The notes: generated by a model from the letters alone, not told the origin. A stretch of DNA of 12,917 bases from Physocladia obscura (GCA_027596945.1 JADGJH010000217.1:1-12917); one strand, 5' to 3'. Counted from the stretch's first letter, positions 1 to 7,854 are shown. Translations and numbers: made by a program.

Positions 1-79
1 TTGGCGCCTTTCTTTTCAATTCTTTTTCTGTTCACAAAAAAAAACTGAAAACCAAAAATTCTAAACAGAAACAAACCGT

Positions 80-102
80 AAAAAAAAAAAAAAAAAAAAA
101 AA
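80..102 (+). repeat. Poly(A) tract of 23 bases
   Basis: An uninterrupted run of 23 A bases lies 27 bp upstream of the start codon chosen for the CofD-like gene. Poly(dA:dT) tracts in fungal promoters commonly exclude nucleosomes, so it may be part of the promoter or 5' leader. That role is inferred; the run itself is directly visible. Confidence 0.9.
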
Positions 103-129
103 GCCGACAACGGAAAGCTGAGTTTTCAC

Positions 130-2535
130 ATGAACGAAACGCCAAAACTTCGCGCGACGACAACGATGCCGGTGGCAACAGCGGGAACAGCACCTTCCGT
201 TTCGGTGCTGTCGACAACGCTTAACAACGCGAACGCGGCTCTAAAAAATAGCAACATGAATGACGGCGCGGCGGAACTAGGCGGCCTGTCAATCTCCCAC
301 AGACTACAACCACTTTCCGTTTCCGTCTTGGCCAGCAGAACCGCCGACCCCAACACCGAAATTCGCACCAGCAAAATTGCCCCCTCAATCTTGATCTTCT
401 CTGGCGGGTCGGCTGTCAGCCCATTCGTTCCCATGCTGCAGGTATTCAATCACTCTGTTTGCCGCAGCTTTCGTTGTTTCGTTTCTCTGACCGTATGTCA
501 TATCCGTTATCGATCCAAAAAAACAGTCCATTTCGGAGGATATCTGCTATGCTATGCCGGTTTCAGACGATGGTGGTTCAACTTTCGAAATAGTGAAGGT
601 TATGGGTGGCCCGGGCATTGGCGATATTCGCTCTCGCTTGTTGGGCCTTGCCGATACCTCAACCCCAGAAGTAAGCTGGTTTCTTTTATTTTCCAAATTT
701 CTTTCACATTATTGTTATTTTATGTATTTATGAAAGCTGATTAAAAAGATTTTCAGGGTTTGGCAGTTTTCAGATTGCTGTCGTATCGCTTGCCCGTGGG
801 TAACGCGACAAGTAGTAATTCTATTGATCCAGCTAAATTAGAGTGGATGAACATTCTCGAAGGAAACCATGCTCTGTGGACGGACATTCCATTACCCCAT
901 CAATATACCATACGCTCATTTCTGTTTCAATTTAACGACAAACTGTTGAAAGGAACTGCAGGAATACATATGTTCAGTAATGGTGAAATGAATCAGACAT
1001 TCGATTTTCGTGGTGGATGTATTGGAAATTTTTTCATTACTGGATGTCGTCTGTTTTTCAACTCACTGGAAGCAGCAATATTTCAGTTTTCGAAACTCGT
1101 GGGATGTCCAAACAAAACAGCCGTACTTCCTATTATTTCTACTAATCACAGTCCAGTTTCAATTGGAGTTACCCTGCGCAATGGCGTTAATATTTTTGGC
1201 CAATGTGAAATATCACATCCAGGAGCAACTGCAATTCCAATTGTTTCACCACAATCGTCGTCCAACCTGCGAGGAGTTCATACTCGGATACCATCGTCTC
1301 CTTCGTTTCACGACACGTCTCCTGCATCTTCATTAGGCGGAAATATCTCCATGAACCAGTCGACGACACCATATCGCCTGAAACGACCGCCGTCGAGTTC
1401 GTTTAAAAAATTCAATCTTGGCTCATCGCTGGACTATGCAACAAATTTAAATATCCATCCTTCAAAATCCCACACGTCTCTCAGTTCCTCACAATCATCG
1501 TCGAACCTATTTTTTTCAAAGTCCCACACTGAAGCGCCACCTCTGACGAGTACAATTCGTCGTGTTTTTTACACGACACCAACTCACACTGAAATATCGC
1601 CAACAATCAACCACCTGCTGCCATCGCTCATAGCGCGAAAACGAACTGTTATATACGGAATGGGCAGTCTATATACGTCGTTGCATCCGTGTCTGATTGT
1701 GCCAGGCGTTGGCTCGCTGCTGGCGGATACCCCGCAGACGAAAATTTTGCTAGTGAATGGAACACACGATCGTGAGAGCGCTGGATACACGGCGCTTGAT
1801 TTTGTGTTGGGAGTTGTGGATGCGCTAAACTGTTCAGTAATTACAGAACGTGCCGGTGACAACGCAGTAAGAGAGGTTGTGACACGGCGAGATGCATCGA
1901 CGGATATGGATGGTGCAGATACAGTATGGCGATGGCGTGGTGCGCTTGTTGGGACTGGGAGTGGAGGTGGGGGCGGTGGCAACGGTGGAAGTGGCGGAAT
2001 GTTGCAACTTGGTGGCAGTGGGGGTGGCACTAGCAGTTGCGCTTCTTCTTCGGTTGGCGTGAGTCCCGATGGAGGCGTTTTATTTGGATCTAGTTTGAAG
2101 ATGGGGGTAACTATTGGTACCAAAGCTGGCGTTTTAGATTTTTCGGACAATGAAGATGACGATGATACAACAAGTCAAGGCGACGCAGAGAGTGAAGAGT
2201 TGGAAATGTCAGAAATGATGTCGCCTGGAGGACGAGGGTATCTCGTGAAGCCATATCCACCATCTGCATTCATCACACATATGCTGTATACAGAGGATTC
2301 AAAAGTTGTAATCGAGGTGGAACAAATTGAAGCATTGGGGATAAAATGCATGATGGTTGCAAAGAATGGGGACAACGCCAATTCACTTTCTATTCCTCCG
2401 GCAAACTTTTTGGGCTTTGGATCGCACCGGGTCCAGCGAGGAAGTTATGCCAACTTTTCTTCATTAAATAGCCGAGTACCTGGCCATTTTGGCGTTGAAG
2501 AGTTGAAAAATGCGCTTGAACCGTTACTAAGATAA
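130..2535 (+). CDS. CofD/YvcK-superfamily protein (UPF0052, YNL011C-like), three exons
   Basis: Exons 130-441, 527-670 and 757-2535 join in phase 0 to give 744 aa; the introns (85 and 86 nt) have GT...AG ends. The family is recognised by an N-terminal FSGGS loop (90-94), PVSDDGGS (115-122) and GGPGIGDIRSR (131-141), which together form the nucleotide/phosphate-binding Rossmann site of the CofD fold. Further family blocks follow: GNFFITG (about 242), GQCEISHP (about 300), IYGMGSLYTSLHPCLIVPG (from about 451), LLVNGTHDRE (about 483), GYTALDF (about 495) and ITHMLY (about 658). Bacterial relatives include the 2-phospholactate transferase CofD and YvcK, linked to cell wall and gluconeogenic growth. 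The fungal branch, typified by yeast YNL011C, has no established reaction, so the substrate is unknown. Two insertions break the core: Ser-rich 308-443, and a Gly-rich plus acidic one at about 551-641. The first 85 residues are Thr/Ser/Ala-rich and unconserved, so the exact start is less certain; the ATG at 130 is the first in frame. Confidence 0.88.
442..526 (+). other. Intron 1 of the CofD-like gene
   Basis: The donor is GTATTC after a CAG codon, the acceptor is AAACAG, and a CTGAC branch-like motif lies about 35 nt before the acceptor. Removal joins the FSGGS loop to the PVSDDGGS motif in frame with family-typical spacing. The later TTTCAG at 561-566 would give the wrong frame. Confidence 0.8.
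671..756 (+). other. Intron 2 of the CofD-like gene
   Basis: The donor is GTAAGC, a T-rich stretch follows, and the acceptor is TTTTCAG. Splicing joins two phase-0 exons and keeps the CofD core continuous. Confidence 0.9.
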
Positions 2536-2539
2536 TAAA
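2534..2539 (+). promoter_or_regulatory. Possible polyadenylation signal
   Basis: An AATAAA hexamer overlaps the stop codon of the CofD-like gene. It matches the canonical poly(A) signal, but it is close to the stop, and a second AATAAA lies at 2713-2718, so the true 3' end is unknown. Confidence 0.3.
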
Positions 2540-2750
2540 GTATTTGTAAATGAAAGAAAATGAGCCAATCTGCAAAAAAATTCATCTCCGCCGCAATAGT
2601 GCCAGCACCCGGCTTCTTGATTTGTTGTGCTCTACGATTCTTCATTTTTGAAAGAAAATGCAAAAACCTTCTATTAACACCGTTTTCTTGATTTTGCCAA
2701 ATTTTGATAAAAATAAATACAATTTTTATCCAATTAAAAATATTTGAATC
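2536..2750. other. Spacer between the CofD-like gene and the outer transposon
   Basis: AT-rich 3' flank with no gene that can be supported. It holds a perfect 9-bp inverted repeat, GATAAAAAT (2706-2714) and ATTTTTATC (2722-2730), with a 7-nt loop. It is a possible 3'-end hairpin, but with so little sequence complexity it may be chance. Confidence 0.5.
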
Positions 2751-2759
2751 TTAAAATAA
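2751..2759. repeat. Left target-site duplication of the outer transposon
   Basis: TTAAAATAA lies directly outside the left inverted repeat and matches ATAAAATAA at 7846-7854 in 8 of 9 positions. A 9-bp duplication is typical of Mutator-like elements. The sequence is AT-only, so chance agreement is possible. Confidence 0.5.
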
Positions 2760-2875
2760 GGAAAAATCTTGATAGAGCCCCGAGCTATGCGCTTATTTAT
2801 AACCCTTGCTGATGTATACTTGCGTAGCCCCGGGGCTATAAATAGATGATAAAGCATTGAATATAGCCCTGGTTT
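2760..2875 (+). repeat. Left terminal inverted repeat of the outer transposon
   Basis: The inner part (2811-2875) is nearly identical to the reverse complement of 7741-7804, sharing the block GCATTGAATATAGCCCTG. The middle has diverged, and the extreme end (GGAAAAATCT) again matches the right arm. A perfect 14-bp palindrome, TAGCCCCGGGGCTA, sits at 2825-2838, followed by a TATAAA-like sequence. Confidence 0.8.
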
Positions 2876-3186
2876 ATAATCCCGTTTCGCTGTCCATACA
2901 ACAGAAATATAAAAATATTATAAATTAACTTCACTGTAGTTGGAGTCCAACAGAAGTTGTGCAATCAAGAGCATTTTATCAGTTTGCGATAAGTATCAGT
3001 CAGTTGCGATGAGTATAAGTTCAAAATAGAGCAGAACCGAGGATTTACAATATCCAAAAAAATATTGGGCATCAAATCAAAATTTCCTCCGCAAAAAAAT
3101 CCAAAATCGGCGGCATTAATCTCGTAATTTTTGTTTCCTTTTTGGCAAACTAATTTAAAAAAATCTGAAAGGCCTTATGGCAAGGT

Positions 3187-3194
3187 GTTGATTC
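3187..3194. repeat. Left 8-bp target-site duplication of the hAT element
   Basis: GTTGATTC abuts the left inverted end at 3195 and is repeated exactly at 6513-6520, after the right inverted end. An 8-bp duplication is the hallmark of hAT insertion. This is direct sequence evidence. Confidence 0.93.
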
Positions 3195-3238
3195 TAGTGA
3201 TTGCCCTCCCTATCCCTATGGAGTCTCTAGGGACATGT

Positions 3239-3274
3239 ACTCCACGGGGACTCCATGGGGACTCCCTGTGGAGT
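3239..3274 (+). repeat. Left subterminal GGACTCC repeat cluster of the hAT element
   Basis: GGGGACTCC occurs twice in tandem (3246-3254 and 3257-3265), enclosed by the inverted pair ACTCCAC (3239-3245) and GTGGAGT (3268-3274). The same core recurs near the right end. hAT transposases commonly bind short subterminal repeats; that role here is inferred. Confidence 0.75.
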
Positions 3275-3450
3275 TTCACGTAACTCACTATTGGAGATTC
3301 AAAAAAAAAAATTTTTGTGACCAAAAATATCTTTCCAATTAAAGCAAATTGGTTAAAAGTTGTCACTGGCAAAAAATGAGCAAGTCAGAAATGATGTTCA
3401 TTTTCACCCAAAAGCAAAGTTCAAGTTGGCCTTCAGATTGAATTTCAGAA

Positions 3451-4214
3451 ATGGCTGATGATAATCCATTTGATAAAGATGAACCTCCAAGATCTGATGG
3501 CTCAAGCTCCCCTATTGACAAAATCAATGATACAAAGTTCACTGCCACATTCACTGAGAGAAAACTCAGCAAAGGAGGCAGCAAGACAGGTCCAGAAAAC
3601 AAACTATTGACAATCACAAGTATACAAAAGCGAGCATTGAAGTATGTACATGTAAGTTTTCATAAAAAATGTATGCATAATTCTTATATTGCAATTGGAG
3701 GCAGAACAAACTCCGTGAAGTATTTGGAAAGATTGGCAGACCAATTTCATTCCTCATTTACTGCAAGCCAAACAAAAGAGTCAAAACAAAAACATATTCA
3801 CTGTTGATACAATCTGAATTTGAGGAGTTTCTCAAGTACATCTATGGATCAAAGGTGGGGAACTGGGTGGTTGTTGTGGAGTTTTGCTCAGCATCAACAT
3901 TGGTCACTGAGATCTCCACTTCCAAAAAGTGTGTCCCATCAATACCACATAACTCAAGGGGAAAAAGACAGGCAATGGTGCCATTACAATCAACAAACAC
4001 TACAACTCACACTCCTATTTCAGCATCTGGAACAACTTTTGAAGATGATGACAACTACTTTGATTTTGAAGATATTAACACTGACAAAGTGGATGCTGTT
4101 GCTGCCAAATTTTATGAGTTATTTGAGTTGTATGGAACAAAAACAGGTCCAGGAGCTTTTATCTGGCGAGATTTAGCAGGAAACAATATACGCCTTGATG
4201 AAGAACTTCCATGA
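3451..4214 (+). CDS. hAT-borne spliced ORF with PB1-like segment, 236 aa
   Basis: Exon 3451-3651 (67 aa) joins exon 3705-4214 in phase 0 across a 53-nt intron with donor GTAAGT and acceptor GGCAG. The result is an uninterrupted 236-aa frame inside the hAT element. The start ATGG context is favourable, and the N-terminus is acidic and Ser/Pro-rich. Residues about 68-127 read as alternating beta and helix (SFLIYCKP, TYSLLIQSEFEEFLKYIY, NWVVVVEF), which recalls a ubiquitin-like or PB1 interaction domain; this is a visual inference, not a database match. An acidic patch follows (about 176-190). The frame ends at TGA 4212-4214, and coding-like sequence resumes downstream in another frame, so the protein may originally have been longer or the stop may be a decay mutation. 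No hAT transposase motif is visible in it. It may be transposon-encoded accessory protein or captured host sequence. Confidence 0.55.
3652..3704 (+). other. Intron in the hAT-borne PB1-like gene
   Basis: Consensus donor GTAAGT and acceptor GGAGGCAG flank 53 nt. Without splicing the first frame stops at 3805-3807; with splicing the second exon is open to 4214 in phase 0. Confidence 0.7.
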
Positions 4215-4384
4215 CTTTGGGTTGAGTCAATTGTAAATTTTGACTGTGGTCATATGAAAACCCTAATCACACATTTTAAATGAAATAGGTGAATGGCGTG
4301 ATGGAAGTAACTAATGAAAACCCTCCTAAAACAAAATAATTTTCTTCCTTGTCAAAAAAAACAGCATCATGACAAAAATCTAGG

Positions 4385-4755
4385 TCTCCAGCCAATATCA
4401 TTATTAACAATGACTTTTCTGCATTGGCAGATGTACTTTCTCAGAGCACGCCAAATGTGGCACCAAGGTATTCTATTGGATCAAGTGCTGGTAAATCTCC
4501 TCCTTGAAACTATGCATATTCAAGTGCTGAAGAATTGTTGGATGATCTTGGAAAAAAATTAAAGCTCAGGAAATTTTTGAAGAATATAAACATTGGTTTG
4601 ACAATGATGCAATTACTCTGGATGTGTTAAAAATTATGGAATTAGAACATTTGATCAGTATTGAATTAAAAAAAAGGGCCATGCAATTGCTATTTTACAT
4701 ACTGCAAAAAAATAAAAATAAAAAAATTTTTAATCAAAAACTTTCATTTTCATGA
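4385..4755 (+). pseudogene. Broken SAM-like domain segment inside the hAT element
   Basis: A coding-like stretch starts in one plus frame (SPANIIINNDFSALADVLSQ), meets an in-frame TGA at 4505-4507, and resumes in the same frame (SSAEELLDDLGKKLK). It then shifts by one base near the seven-A run at 4552-4558 and continues as AQEIFEEYKHWFDNDAITLD and VLKIMELEHLISIELKKRAM, to a stop at 4753-4755. The last part has the helix pattern of a SAM domain: a helix, a short polar turn, then an LK-(M/L)-(E/D)-x-(E/D)-L-x-x-(I/L)-x-(I/L) helix and a final helix. It may have been the C-terminal part of the preceding PB1-like gene. The SAM call is inferred from pattern only. Confidence 0.4.
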
Positions 4756-5943
4756 ATATTAACTTTTTATTCATATCCATCAAAATATCCAGAATGCCTT
4801 GCATATCCTTCAGCATCTTGAGGACAAATACTTCTTGCGGCAATATGTACAAGCTGCCTGGAATACTATTTGCAATTACTTTGATGGTACTGGATGGTGT
4901 GGAAAGTCAATTTGCTTCAAAGTGGTACCATATATATATTATACAAAAACATTGGAAATACATTCATACTGAAGTTATGGAATTTTCATACATTTTCTGG
5001 AACAGACTGTGTTGTTAAAATTTCATGAACAGTGGCAACAGTCTGAAATAATTCACTACCAAATATTATAAGTCCATTAATTCTCTGTGTACAGTAAATA
5101 AAAATTGAAATACAAAGGGTCCATTAAAGATTTGAAATTCAAGTTCTAATCATAACTGAGATGCCCTAACAACTGAAAGAGGCCATCTACAGTGATCACC
5201 ACACTGAAATAACATGTAAAGATAATCAAGGTCACAAAAAACATCACACACAATATTTCTGTATGTTTTTCAGCTGCATTATTAAACAGCATTTCTTTAT
5301 CATTGAGAAATGGAACATATACACATAATGACTCTCTCAGGACTTATTATTCATTCATGAGATCTCAGCTTGTGTAGATAACACAGGTAACAATTGTAAT
5401 GATAAAAAGGATGAATAAACCTGTACTTTTGGCCAAAGACACTATTGGTACAACAGTTCACGCTGCTGTAGTGGCACTCAGTACAATGCATCACAAGAAG
5501 CTGTAAAGATAGACACATTTTTGTCACTCATTTAAAATTGATGCTAGGAGATACTAGAAGCCTAGAAATGGCTTTGTATTAATTGTGTGCAGTTGAAGTG
5601 CTCTAACTTTGAAAATTTGCATGGAAAAATGGAAAAATTGGTGCCACCTACCAAGATCTTGATTGAAGACACTGCTAGTATCACCAAAAGTGACAAATGG
5701 AGCATTTGCCACTTAGCTAAGATACCAGGTGACCAATCAAGCCAAGGTGCCACCAAGACACTGGAAAATGTATAAAAACTGTTTGTTTCTTTTCTGAAAT
5801 AGTCACAACAAATCAATAAAAACTATATCATCTCTAAAAACCCTTGTTACGCATGGCAAATCAACATGTGTTGACACTCAAAAACAATATGCTGAAAATT
5901 ACTTCAGTGAAGAACAGAAAACTGTTACAGTTTTGAAGTCTAA
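4756..5943 (+). other. Decayed middle of the hAT element
   Basis: About 1.2 kb with stops scattered through all plus frames. The longest open pieces are short (about 4752-5018 and 5587-5775) and have no motif I can name. Some fragments read as coding-like, for example one around 4794-4900 containing QHLEDKYFLRQYVQAAWNTI. The expected N-terminal zinc finger and the first catalytic Asp region of a hAT transposase cannot be identified here. Decay of the transposase gene, or loss and replacement of its 5' part, would explain this. Confidence 0.5.
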
Positions 5944-6348
5944 AAAAGGTGTAGAGCACTTGCATTATTCACAGACTCATGGAATAGCATAAATGAATCT
6001 TATGCTGCTATTTACAAAAATTGTTCTGCACTTCATTTTTGGAGCTCTTATGGAAATGACTACTATCCTGAGTTAGCAAAAATTGCCTTTTGTGTTTTTC
6101 ATGTACCAACATCATCAGTCTCAGCAGAAAGAGTGTGGAAAGCTTTCTCACATATTTACACAAAGAAGAGAAATCAACTTGGCAATAAAAAAGTGGAAAT
6201 GTTGTCATATATTTATGTTAACTCAAATTTACTGTATTGGCATGATACAATGTACAACATGAAATATTGGGAAGGCAGTGTGGAAAGTATTGAAATTGAA
6301 GATTTTTCAGAAATGGAGGATTTATTGGAACATATTATGAATGGTTGA
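5944..6348 (+). pseudogene. C-terminal part of hAT transposase with dimerisation domain
   Basis: This frame is open for 134 codons after a TAA at 5941-5943 and ends at TGA 6346-6348. It contains the classic hAT C-terminal signature in order: HFWSSYGNDYYPELAKIA, then FHVPTSSVSAERVWKAFS, then IYTKKRNQLGNKKVEML and YIYVNSNLLYW. The ERVWKAFSxIxxKKRNxL block is the core of the hAT dimerisation fold, in the style of DUF659-type hAT proteins. There is no start codon supported near its 5' edge, and the N-terminal two thirds of a normal 600-800 aa transposase are missing or scrambled upstream. I therefore treat it as the 3' remnant of a transposase gene. A spliced functional form with exons I cannot recognise is possible but unlikely given the stops. 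Confidence 0.82.
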
Positions 6349-6386
6349 AATTTTTTATCAGTGAAACCATAAATTTGTGACAAATG

Positions 6387-6402
6387 TTTTTTTTTTTTTT
6401 TT
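6387..6402 (+). repeat. Poly(T) tract of 16 bases
   Basis: A run of 16 T bases lies about 40 bp after the transposase stop, inside the right end of the hAT element. No function can be assigned. Confidence 0.85.
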
Positions 6403-6432
6403 GAAATTTTCGATAGAAACCCTATAAAGTGT

Positions 6433-6492
6433 CACTCCCAAGGGAGCAATTTTCAACTCCATGTGGACTCCCTAGGGACTCCCAGGGAGTCC
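6433..6492 (+). repeat. Right subterminal GGACTCC repeat cluster of the hAT element
   Basis: CACTCCC, AACTCC, GGACTCCC, GGGACTCCC and the inverted GGGAGTCC occur within 60 bp just inside the right end, mirroring the cluster at 3239-3274. The inverted pair GGGACTCCC-AGGGAGTCC can form a tight hairpin. Confidence 0.7.
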
Positions 6493-6512
6493 ATAGAGAC
6501 AGGCAATCACTA

Positions 6513-6520
6513 GTTGATTC
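6513..6520. repeat. Right 8-bp target-site duplication of the hAT element
   Basis: GTTGATTC follows the right inverted end directly and is identical to 3187-3194. Confidence 0.93.
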
Positions 6521-6729
6521 AAATAGTTGGGAATCAGCTTATCAGGACAAAAAAATCTCTCTGAAACTGAAAGCATCTGAGCACCAGCACCAATTTTGGA
6601 CTGTAGTCACAATATTATTCTATTAATAAATTTTATATTAGTTTATAAGTTATTATTTGCTGTCACATTTATCAAACAAAATTCCAGCATTATTTTACTT
6701 ACACTTAAAGGTTTAAATTGATTTATTTG

Positions 6730-7071
6730 TCATCCCAAAAAACATTCAACCCTTAACTGTTTCATGGGTGTGCTGGTTGGTGACCCAGCATATACCTTTC
6801 TTCTTTTTGTGGCTTTTGTGGAAAGTTCAACTGCAATGTTAATTTGTTTGTTTTGCAGTTTTCCTTTCCCACAAACTTTCGGTGGTTCTTTAATATCATC
6901 AATACTTGTAGAACCTTCAATTGCATCATTCATCATTTTTATTGACCTTTCAACTCCAACTACATTTCTATTTCTTGCAGAAACATCATGTAATTTCTTT
7001 GCTACTACTGTAAAGTCACAAAATTGTTTTGCACTGAATGCTTGTTTTTTTTTCTTGATGCAAAACTGCCA
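6730..7071 (-). pseudogene. Minus-strand coding remnant of the outer transposon, C-terminal piece
   Basis: Open frame from just after an in-frame stop (7072-7074) to a stop at 6730-6732, about 113 codons. It reads WQFCIKKKKQAFSAKQFCDF, later SARNRNVVGVERSIKMMNDA, and ends in a basic tail with KVCGKGKLQNKQI and STKATKRRKV. A tail of the form PP-x-V-x-x-KG(R/K) followed by basic residues resembles the C-terminal end of many Mutator-like transposases. That likeness is weak and inferred. No upstream start or DDE motif can be joined to it without crossing stops, so it is called a fragment. Confidence 0.35.
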
Positions 7072-7317
7072 CTAGTGCATATGCAAAGCAGACAAGTGCA
7101 AATTGAAGTCCTGTTTCTGAAGAGAATAATGGTTTGAGTTGGTTGACTGTCCTCCATTAATGATGAAATATCAGTGGAATTGATGAATTTGACATTATTG
7201 TCATCTGTGTAGACAATTTACTTGATAGATCATGTGGAGTATTTTGAATTTTCTGTCCTTTCAAGGATCAGGAGCCACATTTCGTTCAAATTCACATTAA
7301 ATATTCAATTGATCAAA

Positions 7318-7671
7318 CTAAAAGTAAAATACCCCATTCATTATAATTTCTGGGTGCAGTACTTGGAACTGGGACAACTGTTGGAATAAAATCCTTTGCG
7401 CCCAAAAGCTGCCCATTGTCCATTTGCAGCAAGCATTCCAAACAGGATGCATGTAAATGGCATCCTCAATATCTGACACTTCAATCACGTTACTTGGCAC
7501 ATTGTTTGGTGACAAATTTTTTGGCAGGTGTTTTTTTGTATTAACCACTGTACGCGTTTTATAAGCGGCCATGTTTCCCAAATCAGCGAATACAAGAAGT
7601 TGTCTTTTGTTGCGCATTTCCTCTTCGTTTTTTATTAAGTTTTTTTCACCTGTCAAAGTGTCAAACAGCAA
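7318..7671 (-). pseudogene. Minus-strand coding remnant of the outer transposon, upstream piece
   Basis: A 117-codon open frame just inside the right inverted repeat. It opens with a TTG rather than ATG, and the first in-frame ATG gives MRNKRQLLVFADLGNMAAYK. The frame reads convincingly as protein at first (VVNTKKHLPKNLSPNNVPSN, VIEVSDIEDA). At about 7430-7370 the other two minus frames look more coding-like (GMLAANGQWAAFGRK, then KDFIPTVVPVPSTAPRNYNE), which suggests frameshifts. It ends at 7318. I do not recognise the family. Its position and strand suggest the 5' part of the outer element's own gene, now broken. Confidence 0.35.
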
Positions 7672-7740
7672 TTTTTTGAAGGTGTTATAGAGTCATATAA
7701 TGATTGCAGAGCAAACACAGATAAGACACTTTTTTTTTAA

Positions 7741-7845
7741 AAAACAGGGCTATATTCAATGCTTCATCATATATTTATAACCCCGGGGCATGCCGGTATA
7801 CATCGCCCAGAACGCTTAGTCCCGACACTATGAATAGATTCTTCC
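7741..7845 (-). repeat. Right terminal inverted repeat of the outer transposon
   Basis: This is the reverse-complement partner of 2760-2875. The inner block 7741-7804 shares AGGGCTATATTCAATGCTT and the CCCCGGGG core with the left arm, and the outer end (AGATTCTTCC at 7836-7845) matches the left tip. The CCCCGGGG palindrome has lost its flanking symmetry here. Confidence 0.8.
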
Positions 7846-7854
7846 ATAAAATAA
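7846..7854. repeat. Right target-site duplication of the outer transposon
   Basis: ATAAAATAA directly follows the right inverted repeat and matches TTAAAATAA at 2751-2759 with one difference. Confidence 0.5.

Larger units (their letters stand above)
3195..6512 (+). mobile_element. hAT-superfamily DNA transposon, 3318 bp, nested in the outer element
   Basis: The left end TAGTGATTGCC (3195-3205) and right end GGCAATCACTA (6502-6512) are perfect 11-bp inverted repeats, flanked by the exact 8-bp duplication GTTGATTC. Similarity continues inward imperfectly (CTATGGA, CTAGGGA). Subterminal GGACTCC motifs cluster at both ends, as expected for transposase binding. The element encodes a recognisable hAT C-terminal dimerisation domain near its right end. 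It also carries an open spliced PB1-like gene at its left and a broken SAM-like segment after it. The long middle has many stops in all plus frames. Sharp termini and exact duplications suggest a fairly recent insertion, while the broken transposase suggests it moved using another copy's transposase. Confidence 0.93.
2760..7845 (-). mobile_element. Outer DNA transposon, Mutator-like by structure, decayed, interrupted by a hAT element
   Basis: The ends are inverted copies of each other. The inner blocks 2811-2875 and 7741-7804 match almost base for base, and the outermost bases read GGAAAAATCT and, on the other strand, GGAAGAATCT. A 9-bp duplication with one mismatch flanks them. Without the nested hAT element and its duplicated 8 bp, about 1.76 kb belongs to this element. 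Long inverted repeats with a 9-bp duplication fit Mutator-like elements, but no transposase DDE motif can be read, so the superfamily call is inferred from structure. The coding remnants lie on the minus strand (7671-7318 and 7071-6730) and carry stops and frameshifts, so the copy is probably non-autonomous. It landed about 215 bp beyond the CofD-like gene's stop codon. Confidence 0.7.

Noticed and set aside
464..566. Alternative acceptors for the first CofD intron (CCGCAG near 464 and TTTCAG at 561-566)
   Set aside because: The first gives an in-frame TGA soon after and the second gives the wrong frame through the conserved PVSDDGGS region.
1584..2150. Minus-strand 188-codon open frame rich in Pro
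   Set aside because: It is the complement of the Gly-rich and Ser-rich part of the CofD-like gene; the plus strand carries conserved family motifs throughout.
2445..2663. Minus-strand frame reading KNRRAQQIKKPGAGTIAAEM
   Set aside because: Its first part looks coding-like, but the rest runs antisense through the conserved 3' end of the CofD-like gene, and no family or splice partner supports it.
3195..6512. CRISPR array or tandem satellite from the GGACTCC motifs
   Set aside because: The motifs are irregularly spaced, partly inverted and confined to the ends of a hAT element, so subterminal binding repeats explain them better.
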